Below, piece after piece: positions 1 through 6,048 of a stretch of 6,048 nucleotides of DNA; positions within the stretch are counted from its first letter, which is position 1, and every line of letters begins with the position of its first letter. The DNA lies in assembly GCA_030608865.1 (NCBI GenBank), contig JAUWDI010000068.1, positions 1 to 6,048 on the forward strand, read 5' to 3'. The notes below the pieces were generated by a model. It had not been told where the DNA came from and made no database searches. It saw only the letters and a list, made by a program, of their open reading frames with translations. Position numbers and translations under genes: made by a program. The stretch comes from Anaerolineales bacterium. GTDB lineage: Bacteria; Chloroflexota; Anaerolineae; Anaerolineales; E44-bin32.

Positions 1-27
1 GATGGCAGCAATCCTTGGAACCATTCA

Positions 28-1120
28 TTAGGAATTATCTCCGATTGTGGATCGGAGGTACATCTCGATGAACGGATCGATCTTTCCATCCAGAACCGCA
101 TTTGTGTTTCCGATTTCAAACTCGGTCCGATGGTCTTTTACCATCTGGTAAGGATGTAAAACATAGGAGCGGATCTGGTTCCCCCATTCGGCTTTGATGT
201 GATCCCCTTTAATCTTGGCCAGTTCTTCCGCTTGTTCTTGGCGCTGGATGTCTAGCAGGCGGGCGCGAAGCACGCGCATTGCGTTTTCCTTGTTCTGCGA
301 TTGGGATCGCTCGTTTTGGCAAGTGGCGACGATGCCGGTTGGGATGTGCGTAATGCGCACAGCAGTGTCGTTCTTTTGAACGCTCTGACCGCCCGCGCCT
401 GCAGATCGATACGTGTCGATGCGCAAATCAGATTGGTTGATTTGAATTTCTCCTGTCGCCTCAACCTGTGGAAGGACTTCCACCAGTGCAAATGATGTAT
501 GCCGCCTGCTGGCAGAATCAAAGGGTGATAATCGGACCAATCGGTGGACCCCTCTCTCTGCTTTGAGGTATCCATAAGTAAAATCGCCCTCGACATATAT
601 TGTTGTGCTCTTGATCCCCGCTTCCTCACCTTCGCTGGTGTCTAGTATCTCGGTATCGTATTTATGTGCCTCCGCCCAGCGGAGGTACATTCGCTGCAGC
701 ATGGCGGCCCAATCCTGTGAATCAGTCCCCCCGGCGCCTGCATGAATGGCAAGAATTGCGTTCTCCTTATCGTATGGACCGGAGAGGAGAGCCTGAGTTT
801 CACGTCGGTTAACTTCATCCTGAAGCTCTGCCAGCTCTTCTTCAAGATCGCCGCGTATTTCGTCGTCCTCGAGGGATGCCAGCTCAATAGCGTCGATGGT
901 TCGCTGTTGGAGTGCGTGCCAGCCATCGATATCTCGTTGTAAACGAGCGAGGCTGCGCATCGTCGATTTTGCTTCATCGGGGTTATCCCAAAGATTTGGG
1001 GCTTCAGCGGCTTTTTTGATTTTCTCTAGTCGAGCTTCGCTTTTGGCGAAGTCAAAGCCGCACCAAGAGATCTTGGATTTGTGCTTGAACTTCGCTGAAT
1101 TGTGCTTTTAAATCTTCCAT
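28..1120 (-). CDS. prfB: Peptide chain release factor 2 (RF2), expressed through a +1 programmed frameshift
   Basis: RF2 recognises UGA and UAA stop codons in the ribosomal A site and triggers peptide release. The reading frame starts at ATG 1120-1118, runs 22 codons to an in-frame TGA (1054-1052), and continues in the +1 frame from GAC (1053-1051) to TAA at 28-30. The total is 363 residues, close to the family's usual 365. Seen in the joined protein: SPF tripeptide at about 198-200 (stop-codon recognition), GGQ at about 243-245 (peptidyl-tRNA hydrolysis), and Ser at about 239, the position matching E. coli residue 246, where most bacteria have Ala or Ser. The N-terminal helical domain includes residues 23-53, encoded between the shift site and 961. 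A GGAAGG Shine-Dalgarno sequence lies 7 bases before ATG 1120. The later ATG at 960 would lose 53 conserved-type residues and is not the start. The gene lies 59 bases downstream of ftsY, probably in the same transcript. Confidence 0.96.
1051..1066 (-). promoter_or_regulatory. prfB +1 programmed frameshift site with internal SD-like element
   Basis: Read on the minus strand, codons 19-23 are TTG GTG CGG CTT TGA, followed by C. CTTTGAC is the canonical RF2 recoding heptamer: the slippery CTT (1057-1055) is followed by a UGA in a poor termination context. GGTG, which can pair with the anti-Shine-Dalgarno end of 16S rRNA, ends three bases before CTT, the same phase as the AGGGGG element in E. coli prfB. 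In the known mechanism, low RF2 slows termination at UGA, the ribosome slips one base forward, and more RF2 is made. The frame resumes as D-F-A-K and stays open to the real stop. The pairing with 16S rRNA is inferred. Confidence 0.95.
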
Positions 1121-1127
1121 TGGTTAA

Positions 1128-1133
1128 CCTTCC
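1128..1133 (-). promoter_or_regulatory. Ribosome binding site of prfB
   Basis: GGAAGG on the minus strand sits 7 bases upstream of ATG 1120. It supports the short zero-frame start and therefore the frameshifted gene model, because no comparable site is needed at the internal ATG at 960. Its last two bases fall inside a GGTTAACC palindrome (1122-1129). Confidence 0.6.
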
Positions 1134-1179
1134 ATTTACAGGTATTCATACATTATTTCGTTAATGGTGCCAGTATGAC

Positions 1180-2100
1180 TTAGGGTGCAGGTGTTGCAGG
1201 GTCAAGTAGTAGCGCATCGACGAAGGCTTGGGGATTGAAGACCGCGAGATCTTCCAAACTCTCTCCTGTGCCGACATAGCGCATTGGAATGCCCAGCGAA
1301 TCGACGATGGCAAATCCCACACCACCTTTGGCCGAACCATCTAATTTCGTCAGGATGACACCATCCAGGTTAACGGCTTCTGTGAAAGCTTGCGCCTGCG
1401 CCAATCCATTCTGCCCGGTAGTTGCATCGAGAACAAGGAGCACTTCATGAGATCCTCCATCGATGACTTTGTGTACGACCCGATAGATTTTCTGCAGCTC
1501 GGCCATGAGATTGTACTCGGTGTGCATCCTTCCCGAGGTATCGATGATTGCCACATCCGTGTTCCTGGCGTGCGCTGCTTGACAGGCGTTGTACACCAGG
1601 GCGCCGGGATCGCTGCCAGGTTCGGCGGAGATCACATCAACGCCAAGACGTTCGCCCCAAATCGACAATTGCTCTTGTGCACCGGCTCTATATGTGTCCG
1701 CCGCTGCCAGAATGACTCGAAGACCTGCTCTTTTTTGGGCGAAAGCGAGTTTCGCTGCGGTGGTTGTCTTTCCGGTGCCATTGACACCGACGAGAATCAT
1801 GACATGCGGTTTCTGATGGGGTGCAGGTTCGATCGGGGCGTTCAAACGCTCTATCAGTAGACTTCTGAGGAGTGTGTATATATCTTCGCCCCGCAAGAGC
1901 CCCTCTAGGTTAGCAGTCTCCTGTAGGTCCGCCACCAATCTCTGGGATAGATTCCCACCCATATCTGTCTGAATCAGCGCTGCCTCGAGCTCCTCCCAGA
2001 AATCTGGCGTCAGCTCCGTTGCCCCCAGGAGAGTCGCAATACGACCAAAAGTCGATCGGCGTGTCTTCGCGAGTGCGGAGCGCCACTGTTTCGGATCCAC
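1180..2100 (-). CDS. ftsY: Signal recognition particle receptor GTPase FtsY
   Basis: FtsY is the membrane-associated SRP receptor. It pairs with Ffh to deliver ribosomes translating membrane proteins to the Sec translocon, and both GTPases hydrolyse GTP on release. The 306-residue protein has an N-terminal helical N domain (about 1-90) followed by the NG GTPase domain. Motifs: G1 P-loop GVNGTGKT (105-112), DTYRAGAQEQL (135-145), G3 DTSGR (187-191, Ser where Ala is common), DATTGQ (225-230), G4 TKLD (251-254), and GTGE (277-280). There is no long acidic A domain as in E. coli; a short basic stretch at the N terminus (RSALAKTRRSTFGR) may serve for membrane contact. The GTG at 2100 is chosen because in-frame upstream codons hold no start before stops, and because an extended -10 promoter abuts it. 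No Shine-Dalgarno sequence is visible. prfB follows 59 bases downstream. Confidence 0.97.
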   Translation of the reverse strand: MDPKQWRSALAKTRRSTFGRIATLLGATELTPDFWEELEAALIQTDMGGNLSQRLVADLQETANLEGLLRGEDIYTLLRSLLIERLNAPIEPAPHQKPHVMILVGVNGTGKTTTAAKLAFAQKRAGLRVILAAADTYRAGAQEQLSIWGERLGVDVISAEPGSDPGALVYNACQAAHARNTDVAIIDTSGRMHTEYNLMAELQKIYRVVHKVIDGGSHEVLLVLDATTGQNGLAQAQAFTEAVNLDGVILTKLDGSAKGGVGFAIVDSLGIPMRYVGTGESLEDLAVFNPQAFVDALLLDPATPAP

Positions 2101-2106
2101 ATGGCA

Positions 2107-2115
2107 ATTATACCA
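2107..2115 (-). promoter_or_regulatory. Extended -10 promoter of ftsY, predicted leaderless start
   Basis: On the minus strand TGGTATAAT (2115-2107) is a perfect extended -10 element: the TG dinucleotide, one base, then consensus TATAAT. Six bases (TGCCAT) separate it from the GTG start at 2100, so the usual +1 position coincides with the G of GTG. No recognisable TTGACA-like -35 box lies 16-18 bases upstream, which fits an extended -10 promoter. No Shine-Dalgarno sequence precedes the start, as expected for a leaderless message. Confidence 0.65.
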
Positions 2116-2204
2116 TTCAGGTCTTGGGGGTTGGCGTGTGGGTCGACGTCAGAATTAGCATTGTCGAGGGAGACGGGCTGCGCATAGCCGACTGATCTGA
2201 ATTT

Positions 2205-2768
2205 TTACCTGGGCGGGTGAACATCTTTAGTTATTTCTGCGGCCCATAGAACAGCTTGTTGTTCGGCATGATTGGTATCGGTGATCATGATGACTTCTGA
2301 ATCCGGCCATCGCTGTAATGCGGCTGCAAGCAGATGGGGGCGGATAACGACCACACCGTTTATGAATTCTCCTGAATCCAGGGCGGGCAGAGCCTCGAGA
2401 AAGCCTTGCCCCTGGTCGAATTCGAGGGGCCCGATTTCATCTATGATCAAAAAGTCACAGGGAATAGAGGATTGGAATATTGTGTTACACCAATCGATGG
2501 TCTTTGCGTCGAAAGTCCATCGTCCGGTTTGGACTTCGGTCGTCGCTCTGCCATGGAGTTTTACGCTCCCAAGGTATCGGCTGACACCAGAGCGAATATC
2601 AAAGGCATCTTTGGCAATCTCTTCACCCTTTTTTATGACAGGGAGCGAGAGTAACCCCGCGACATCCCAGCCGTTTGATCTAAGAATATTTGCTAGTGAC
2701 GTACAGAAAGTGGTTTTACCAGACGCCCGCGTTCCGCTGATGATCAATATCGAGGGTTTCTGTGTCAT
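2205..2768 (-). CDS. THEP1-like P-loop nucleoside-triphosphatase coupled to the transporter operon
   Basis: A 187-residue soluble P-loop protein. Walker A is GTRASGKT (12-19). It is followed by the 'G-W-x-V-A-G-L-L' strand (33-40) typical of THEP1/NTPase_1 and related DUF2478-type proteins. Then come a D-x-x-S-G stretch (57-61) and Walker B FLIIDEIGPLEF (106-117), whose DEIGPLE signature is the strongest family marker. The C-terminal half (about 125-175) fits the rest of that fold. THEP1 members hydrolyse nucleoside triphosphates in vitro; the cellular role is generally unknown. Its ATG (2768-2766) overlaps the ATPase gene's TGA as ATGA, so it is probably translated with the transporter. It is not a standard ABC subunit, lacking an LSGGQ signature. 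It could be a chaperone, a cofactor-processing or nucleotide-handling enzyme for the imported ligand. MobB and CobU types were considered but fit less well. Family fairly sure, function unknown. Confidence 0.82.
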   Translation of the reverse strand: MTQKPSILIISGTRASGKTTFCTSLANILRSNGWDVAGLLSLPVIKKGEEIAKDAFDIRSGVSRYLGSVKLHGRATTEVQTGRWTFDAKTIDWCNTIFQSSIPCDFLIIDEIGPLEFDQGQGFLEALPALDSGEFINGVVVIRPHLLAAALQRWPDSEVIMITDTNHAEQQAVLWAAEITKDVHPPR

Positions 2769-3556
2769 GTCAGAGTTTGGTCGAGCAGAATGACAGAATG
2801 TCCGTTGACTTTAACCACGCGTACGGGAACGCCATAGGTTGAGGTTAGCTTATCGGCTTTGAGGACGTGCTCTATCGGTCCGGAATCTAATATGTTGCCG
2901 TCACGCATCAAGATCAGATATTGGGCACTGAGCACGGCGGTGTAGGGATCATGCGTTGTGAAAATTACGGTCACTCCTTGATCAGCTAGATCTTTAAGGA
3001 TTCGTAGTATGTGACCCTTATTGCTCAAGTCGAGATGGGATGTGGGCTCATCAAGCAGAAGGATGCGTGGCTGCTGCGCCAGCGCACGAGCCAAAAGGAC
3101 CATCTGACGTTCGCCGCCACTGAGATCCAGCACCACCCGATGGGCAAGGTGTGTTAGTTTCAACGTCTGTAAGATTTCCGAGGCGGTCTGGTAGTCCTCA
3201 TCCGATGGCATTTGCAAAATGCCCATGTAGGGAGCTCGGCCTAGCAAAACATATTCCATCACCGAGAATTCAAACGGAATATGCTCGATTTGAGGGACAA
3301 GCCCAACTAGGCGGCTCATCTCCCTACGCGAGTAGGTAGATAGGTTATTTCCATCGAGAAGTACCTGACCGCCCTGTGGGGCAAGCATGCCAAGGATGAT
3401 GTGTAGAAGTGTGGACTTGCCAGCGCCGTTCGGACCTAAGATAGCGGCAATCGATCCGGCAGGGATTTCAAGCGACAGATCACTGATCGCGTTTTGAAGG
3501 TTAGCATCGTAGCTAAAAGTCAGGTTTGAGAGAGAGATAATTCCGGGAGTTTTCAT
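2765..3556 (-). CDS. ABC transporter ATP-binding protein, FecE/BtuD type (iron-chelate/corrinoid class)
   Basis: This is the cytoplasmic ATPase that powers the FecCD-type importer as a homodimer. All motifs are present in its 263 residues: aromatic A-loop Tyr16, Walker A GPNGAGKS (41-48), Q-loop Gln89 in VPQIEH, signature LSGGERQ (145-151), Walker B ILLLDE (165-170), D-loop SHLD (173-176) and H-loop His202 in TTHD. Length and order are typical of the FecE/BtuD/FhuC family. The start ATG (3556-3554) overlaps the permease stop as ATGA. The end overlaps the NTPase start the same way, giving tight translational coupling on both sides. The ligand (siderophore, haem, vitamin B12 or molybdate/tungstate) cannot be read from this subunit. 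Nothing looks degraded, so the transporter should be active. Confidence 0.96.
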   Translation of the reverse strand: MKTPGIISLSNLTFSYDANLQNAISDLSLEIPAGSIAAILGPNGAGKSTLLHIILGMLAPQGGQVLLDGNNLSTYSRREMSRLVGLVPQIEHIPFEFSVMEYVLLGRAPYMGILQMPSDEDYQTASEILQTLKLTHLAHRVVLDLSGGERQMVLLARALAQQPRILLLDEPTSHLDLSNKGHILRILKDLADQGVTVIFTTHDPYTAVLSAQYLILMRDGNILDSGPIEHVLKADKLTSTYGVPVRVVKVNGHSVILLDQTLT

Positions 3557-4578
3557 ATTCGCATCTTTATCTTGGGACTGATCATCAATGCCAGGAAAGC
3601 AAGGGCACCTAATAGTGATGTGATAATGCCAAGGGGAATTTCGCCGGGAAGAAGGGCGCGGGCGATATTGTCACAGATTACGGTTAACATACCGCCGATC
3701 ATCATGGATGCCGGGATCGTATATTGAGCGTTTGCGCCGAAGATGCGGCGGGCAATGTGGGGAACGATTAGTCCTATCCATCCGACGATGCCACCGACCG
3801 ACGTGATAGCAGCCGTGGCAGATACGGCACCGACTAGCAGAAGGGTTCGTTCACGGGCAGGAGCTGTACCAAGCGAAAAGGCGGTTTCATCGCTCAAGGA
3901 CAGCAGGTTCAGTCGCCAGCGCATAAGATAAACAACCAACAAGCCGACGATGACAAAGGGTGAAATGAAAAGGAGTTTTTCCCATGTCATTCCCCAAAGT
4001 CCACCCAACATCCAAAAGGTTATTTCAGGCAGTTGGGACAACGGATCGGCAAGATATTTCATAATGCCATTACCGGCTGAAAAGAGCGCTGAGACGGCGA
4101 TGCCAGAGAGGATTAAGCGCAGTGCCCAGCTGCCGTGGCGCATTCGTCTTGCCAGAAAGTAAGATAGCATCAGCCCCACCAACGCAAAAAGAATGGCCGA
4201 GATCTCCATAAGGATGGGGGATGACCCTACCCATAAAATACTTAAGGCCGCGCCGAACGCCGCGCCTTGAGATACGCCAAGGAAACCGGGTTCAACCAAC
4301 GGGTTGCGAAAAATCATCTGGAGCACAGCGCCAGCAGAAGAAAGAGACATTCCCATCAATAGGGCAGTGAGAATCCTTGGCAAACGCAGCGAAAACACCA
4401 GTCTGCGGGCTAACTCATCTTCGCGAAGCAACGAGGGCGACATCCAATAGGGTGATGGGTATCGACCGATGAAAATTGACACAACCAGAACCCCCAAAAG
4501 CGCCAGCCCAAGTAACCAAAACAATCGGGTTAATCGTGATCGCTGTGGCATTCTGAGGGTTCCGGCGGATGACGTCAT
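3553..4578 (-). CDS. FecCD/BtuC-family ABC transporter permease
   Basis: An integral membrane subunit that forms the import channel, normally as a homodimer with about ten helices per subunit. Numbered from ATG 4578, it has 341 residues, a typical length. Family hallmarks: a first hydrophobic segment at about 18-38; RLPRIL (65-70); the Gly-rich stretch with Q87 and RNPLVEP (91-97) leading into LGVSQGAAFGA (100-110); WMLGGLWGMTW (189-199); VGGIVGWIGLIVPHIARR (261-278), the loop contacting the ATPase; and PGEIPLGIIT (311-320). The ATG lies in TGATG, sharing one base with the binding protein's stop. A TTG one codon earlier (4581) is possible but less likely, and a later Met at residue 10 is also open. 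No clear Shine-Dalgarno sequence is seen, consistent with coupling to the upstream gene. Partner of the ATPase downstream and the lipoprotein upstream. Confidence 0.95.
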   Translation of the reverse strand: MTSSAGTLRMPQRSRLTRLFWLLGLALLGVLVVSIFIGRYPSPYWMSPSLLREDELARRLVFSLRLPRILTALLMGMSLSSAGAVLQMIFRNPLVEPGFLGVSQGAAFGAALSILWVGSSPILMEISAILFALVGLMLSYFLARRMRHGSWALRLILSGIAVSALFSAGNGIMKYLADPLSQLPEITFWMLGGLWGMTWEKLLFISPFVIVGLLVVYLMRWRLNLLSLSDETAFSLGTAPARERTLLLVGAVSATAAITSVGGIVGWIGLIVPHIARRIFGANAQYTIPASMMIGGMLTVICDNIARALLPGEIPLGIITSLLGALAFLALMISPKIKMRI

Positions 4579-5702
4579 CAAGGAAGATCGCCGTTTAGAA
4601 TGGAGTTCACTTCATTCTGAATGGTTTCCTGGTCCAAACGATATAACTGTTCGTAAAACTGGTTAATCTCCTGCATGATGTCGATACCATCGGCGAGCTC
4701 AGGCTGTACTTTGGTTAACAGCCAAGAAAGCCCTAAAATCCAACGGGTGTCGGGTTGGTCCCAACTGAGAAAATCACCCGGGAAGGCGAAGAGTTGGTCT
4801 TGCTGGATCGCTCGGATTGCCTGCCATTTGGGATCAGATTTCAGATGCTCGGTGATTGGACTGGCATCACCAGGGTAATAGATGACATAGATTTGATCGG
4901 GATCCCATGCGGCTATCTGCTCGAAATTGACGATGGCCCATCCACCCGTCTCGCTTGCTTCCGTCCAGATAGGTGTTCCTCCGACCAATTCCACCATTGT
5001 GGTTTGCAGCCAGGAGGCTGGTGGAACCTTAAAAGCGACGTCGCCTCCCTTGTCGCTGTACTGGATAATCAACACACTCGGCTTCTGTGCTTCGGTGATG
5101 CCGTCTGAACGCTGCTGGATTTTGTCCAGCCGCTGTTGGTAGTAACTCTGCACCTCCTGGGCGCGTTCTGAGTTATCGAATAATTTCCCTAGAGTTTCGA
5201 TATCACGAAAGAATTGCTCTGGTGTTTCTAGGTCGAGGTAGACCACGGTGATGCCCAATATTTCCAGCGGCTCACCGAGCGATTCGGCCATGTAGCTTTT
5301 CAGGATGACCACATCTGGTTGCGTTGGCGCGATTTGCTCAGGCCCAGCATTTTTCTCGAAAAAGATTTTGTCGCTTGAGCTCGGATCGATAACCGGAAGA
5401 ATCGGGCTCGCAGATTGCGAACGATTTTCAATGCCGACGATCCGTTGGCTGGCCTCGGGGAATAAATAAAGGGCATTCGCCAGCAGCGAGCTTGCACGTC
5501 CAGCGATGACAACACGTTGTGGTGGCTGCTCGAAATCGAGTTCACGCCCCAGAGCGTCGGTGATGGTGAAGCCGCTGTCGGCCTCTGAAGTAATTACTCC
5601 CTCGTTTGTAGGTTGCGCTTCGGGGTCCACGACCGTTGGGCTGCAGGCGGAAGCGATCATCAGGATTGCCAGGGCGGATAGTAAGGTGTGTCGGTAGCGC
5701 AT
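4578..5702 (-). CDS. Substrate-binding lipoprotein of an iron-chelate/corrinoid-type ABC importer (periplasmic-binding-protein class III fold)
   Basis: This 374-residue protein is exported and lipid-anchored and would hand its ligand to the FecCD permease. It has a lipoprotein signal: basic MRYRH, hydrophobic core 6-17, and ASAC with the lipidated Cys at 20 (Ala rather than the commoner Leu at -3). A low-complexity linker (about 21-43) follows. The start of the fold (45-65, ITDALGRELDFEQPPQRVV) matches the family pattern 'T-D-x-x-G-R...P-x-R-V-V'. GPEQIAPTQPDVVI (120-133) matches 'P-E-x-I-A-x-x-x-P-D-V-V-I'. A long helix at about 157-205 is expected to bridge the two lobes. ATG 5702 has GGAG seven bases upstream. 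The stop overlaps the permease start as TGATG, and the PadR-like gene ends 28 bases before the start. The ligand is unknown; siderophore, haem, B12 and molybdate/tungstate proteins all share this fold. Confidence 0.93.
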   Translation of the reverse strand: MRYRHTLLSALAILMIASACSPTVVDPEAQPTNEGVITSEADSGFTITDALGRELDFEQPPQRVVIAGRASSLLANALYLFPEASQRIVGIENRSQSASPILPVIDPSSSDKIFFEKNAGPEQIAPTQPDVVILKSYMAESLGEPLEILGITVVYLDLETPEQFFRDIETLGKLFDNSERAQEVQSYYQQRLDKIQQRSDGITEAQKPSVLIIQYSDKGGDVAFKVPPASWLQTTMVELVGGTPIWTEASETGGWAIVNFEQIAAWDPDQIYVIYYPGDASPITEHLKSDPKWQAIRAIQQDQLFAFPGDFLSWDQPDTRWILGLSWLLTKVQPELADGIDIMQEINQFYEQLYRLDQETIQNEVNSILNGDLP

Positions 5703-5709
5703 GTTTTAT

Positions 5710-5713
5710 CTCC
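5710..5713 (-). promoter_or_regulatory. Ribosome binding site of the substrate-binding protein gene
   Basis: GGAG on the minus strand, seven bases before ATG 5702. It is the only recognisable Shine-Dalgarno sequence within the transporter cluster; the genes downstream rely on overlapping stop/start codons. This suggests that the lipoprotein gene is the translational entry point of the four-gene unit. Confidence 0.6.
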
Positions 5714-5730
5714 ATTGAAAGCTGTAGTTT

Positions 5731-6048
5731 TTACCCAAGAGTTGGATTACATTGAGGCAGCCAGTCTAGGATCGACTCAAGCTGGCGAACGCGTAGCTCT
5801 AGAGCTAATCGATTGAATGTTTGATCGTGTGGAAGGAGGTCAAGTGCACCTTTCATAATTTCAAGGCGCTCGCTGCTTTCCCTTATTTGCTCATCTATGA
5901 TGCGAGTGGACTGTTCCTCATTCTTTGCCAGCGCAAAATATAGTCGGGTGAGGAACTCTACGCGAATAGCCCGCACGCTTGATCCACTGGGTGTGAATAG
6001 CCAGTCCTCGAATCGTTTGACTCCTTTTAGGGTTGCTTCAAAATGGCG
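5731..6048 (-). CDS. PadR-family transcriptional regulator, C-terminal part (5' end outside window)
   Basis: The frame is open from the window edge (6048) to TAA at 5731-5733, giving 105 residues of a longer protein. The GTG at 5976 is internal, not the start, because 24 further in-frame residues upstream continue the family pattern. The visible part matches the end of the PadR winged helix, F-E-A-T-L-K-G-V-K-R-F-E-D-W-L (3-17), followed by the all-helical C-terminal dimerisation domain with VEFLTRLYFA (30-39) and two long amphipathic helices (about 43-65 and 75-95). PadR proteins are usually ligand-responsive repressors. The DNA-binding helices lie outside the window. It is 28 bases upstream of, and co-oriented with, the transporter genes, so it may regulate them and be co-transcribed. 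That role is inferred; metal importers are more often under Fur or DtxR-type control. Confidence 0.75.
   Translation of the reverse strand, partial: RHFEATLKGVKRFEDWLFTPSGSSVRAIRVEFLTRLYFALAKNEEQSTRIIDEQIRESSERLEIMKGALDLLPHDQTFNRLALELRVRQLESILDWLPQCNPTLG

Noticed and set aside
958..960. ATG at 960 as the prfB start
   Set aside because: It would give a 310-residue protein lacking part of the N-terminal domain; the upstream frame encodes fitting RF2 sequence through the frameshift to ATG 1120.
1052..1054. In-frame TGA near the start of prfB as a sign of a pseudogene or sequencing error
   Set aside because: The context CTTTGAC, the SD-like GGTG at the known spacing and the perfect continuation in the +1 frame match the widespread RF2 autoregulatory frameshift.
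1121..1179. Separate promoter for prfB in the 59-base gap after ftsY
   Set aside because: AT-rich stretches such as TTAACG and TAATGT are present but no pair of boxes with acceptable match and spacing; co-transcription with ftsY is simpler.
2170..2195. Rho-independent terminator between the NTPase gene and ftsY
   Set aside because: There is only a four-base stem (GGCT/AGCC around ATGCGC) and no run of T follows it on the minus strand.
2205..2768. NTPase as MobB (molybdopterin adaptor) or CobU (cobinamide kinase)
   Set aside because: The Walker B region DEIGPLE and the strand after Walker A fit THEP1/NTPase_1-type proteins; the characteristic motifs of MobB and CobU are not seen.
4579..4581. 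TTG at 4581 as the permease start
   Set aside because: The adjacent ATG at 4578 forms a normal TGATG overlap and is the stronger codon; the difference is one residue.
1390..5697. Plus-strand open frames opposite the listed genes, such as 1390-1860, 2272-2793 and 4755-5108
   Set aside because: They lie wholly or almost wholly antisense to well-identified genes, have no recognisable domains and show residue content expected of complementary-strand shadows.

Overview
The window carries seven genes, all on the minus strand, so they are read from the right-hand edge to the left. The order is: the C-terminal part of a PadR-type regulator (cut by the window edge), a lipoprotein substrate-binding protein, a FecCD-type permease, its ABC ATPase, a small THEP1-like P-loop NTPase, ftsY, and prfB. 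Coding density is very high. The largest gap is about 100 bases, between the NTPase and ftsY. There are no tRNA or rRNA genes, insertion sequences, CRISPR arrays or convincing Rho-independent terminators.

Right half (about 2205-6048): a compact import operon for a metal-chelate type substrate (siderophore, haem, corrinoid or oxyanion; the sequence does not say which). The binding protein, permease, ATPase and NTPase are joined by stop/start overlaps (one TGATG and two ATGA), so they are very probably co-transcribed and translationally coupled. The PadR-like gene ends 28 bases before the binding-protein start and is a plausible local regulator. The unusual member is the NTPase, which is not a normal transporter subunit but is locked into the operon.

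Left half (28-2100): two housekeeping genes. ftsY encodes the SRP receptor GTPase. It begins with GTG exactly where a transcript from an extended -10 element (TGGTATAAT) would start, which suggests a leaderless mRNA. prfB encodes peptide chain release factor 2. It is only complete if a +1 programmed frameshift at CTT-TGA-C (1051-1057) is accepted. Without the shift, reading stops after 22 codons; with it, the product is 363 residues, normal for RF2.

Organism: a bacterium of moderate GC. Short FtsY without an acidic N-terminal extension, a lipoprotein binding protein with no TonB-type receptor nearby, and the style of the RF2 and FtsY sequences would fit a Chloroflexota (Anaerolineae-like) genome. 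That assignment is an inference from general resemblance and should be held loosely.

Nothing here is clearly a new defence or mobile system. The points most worth a second look are the NTPase-transporter coupling under a possible PadR regulator, the leaderless ftsY promoter, and the prfB recoding site.
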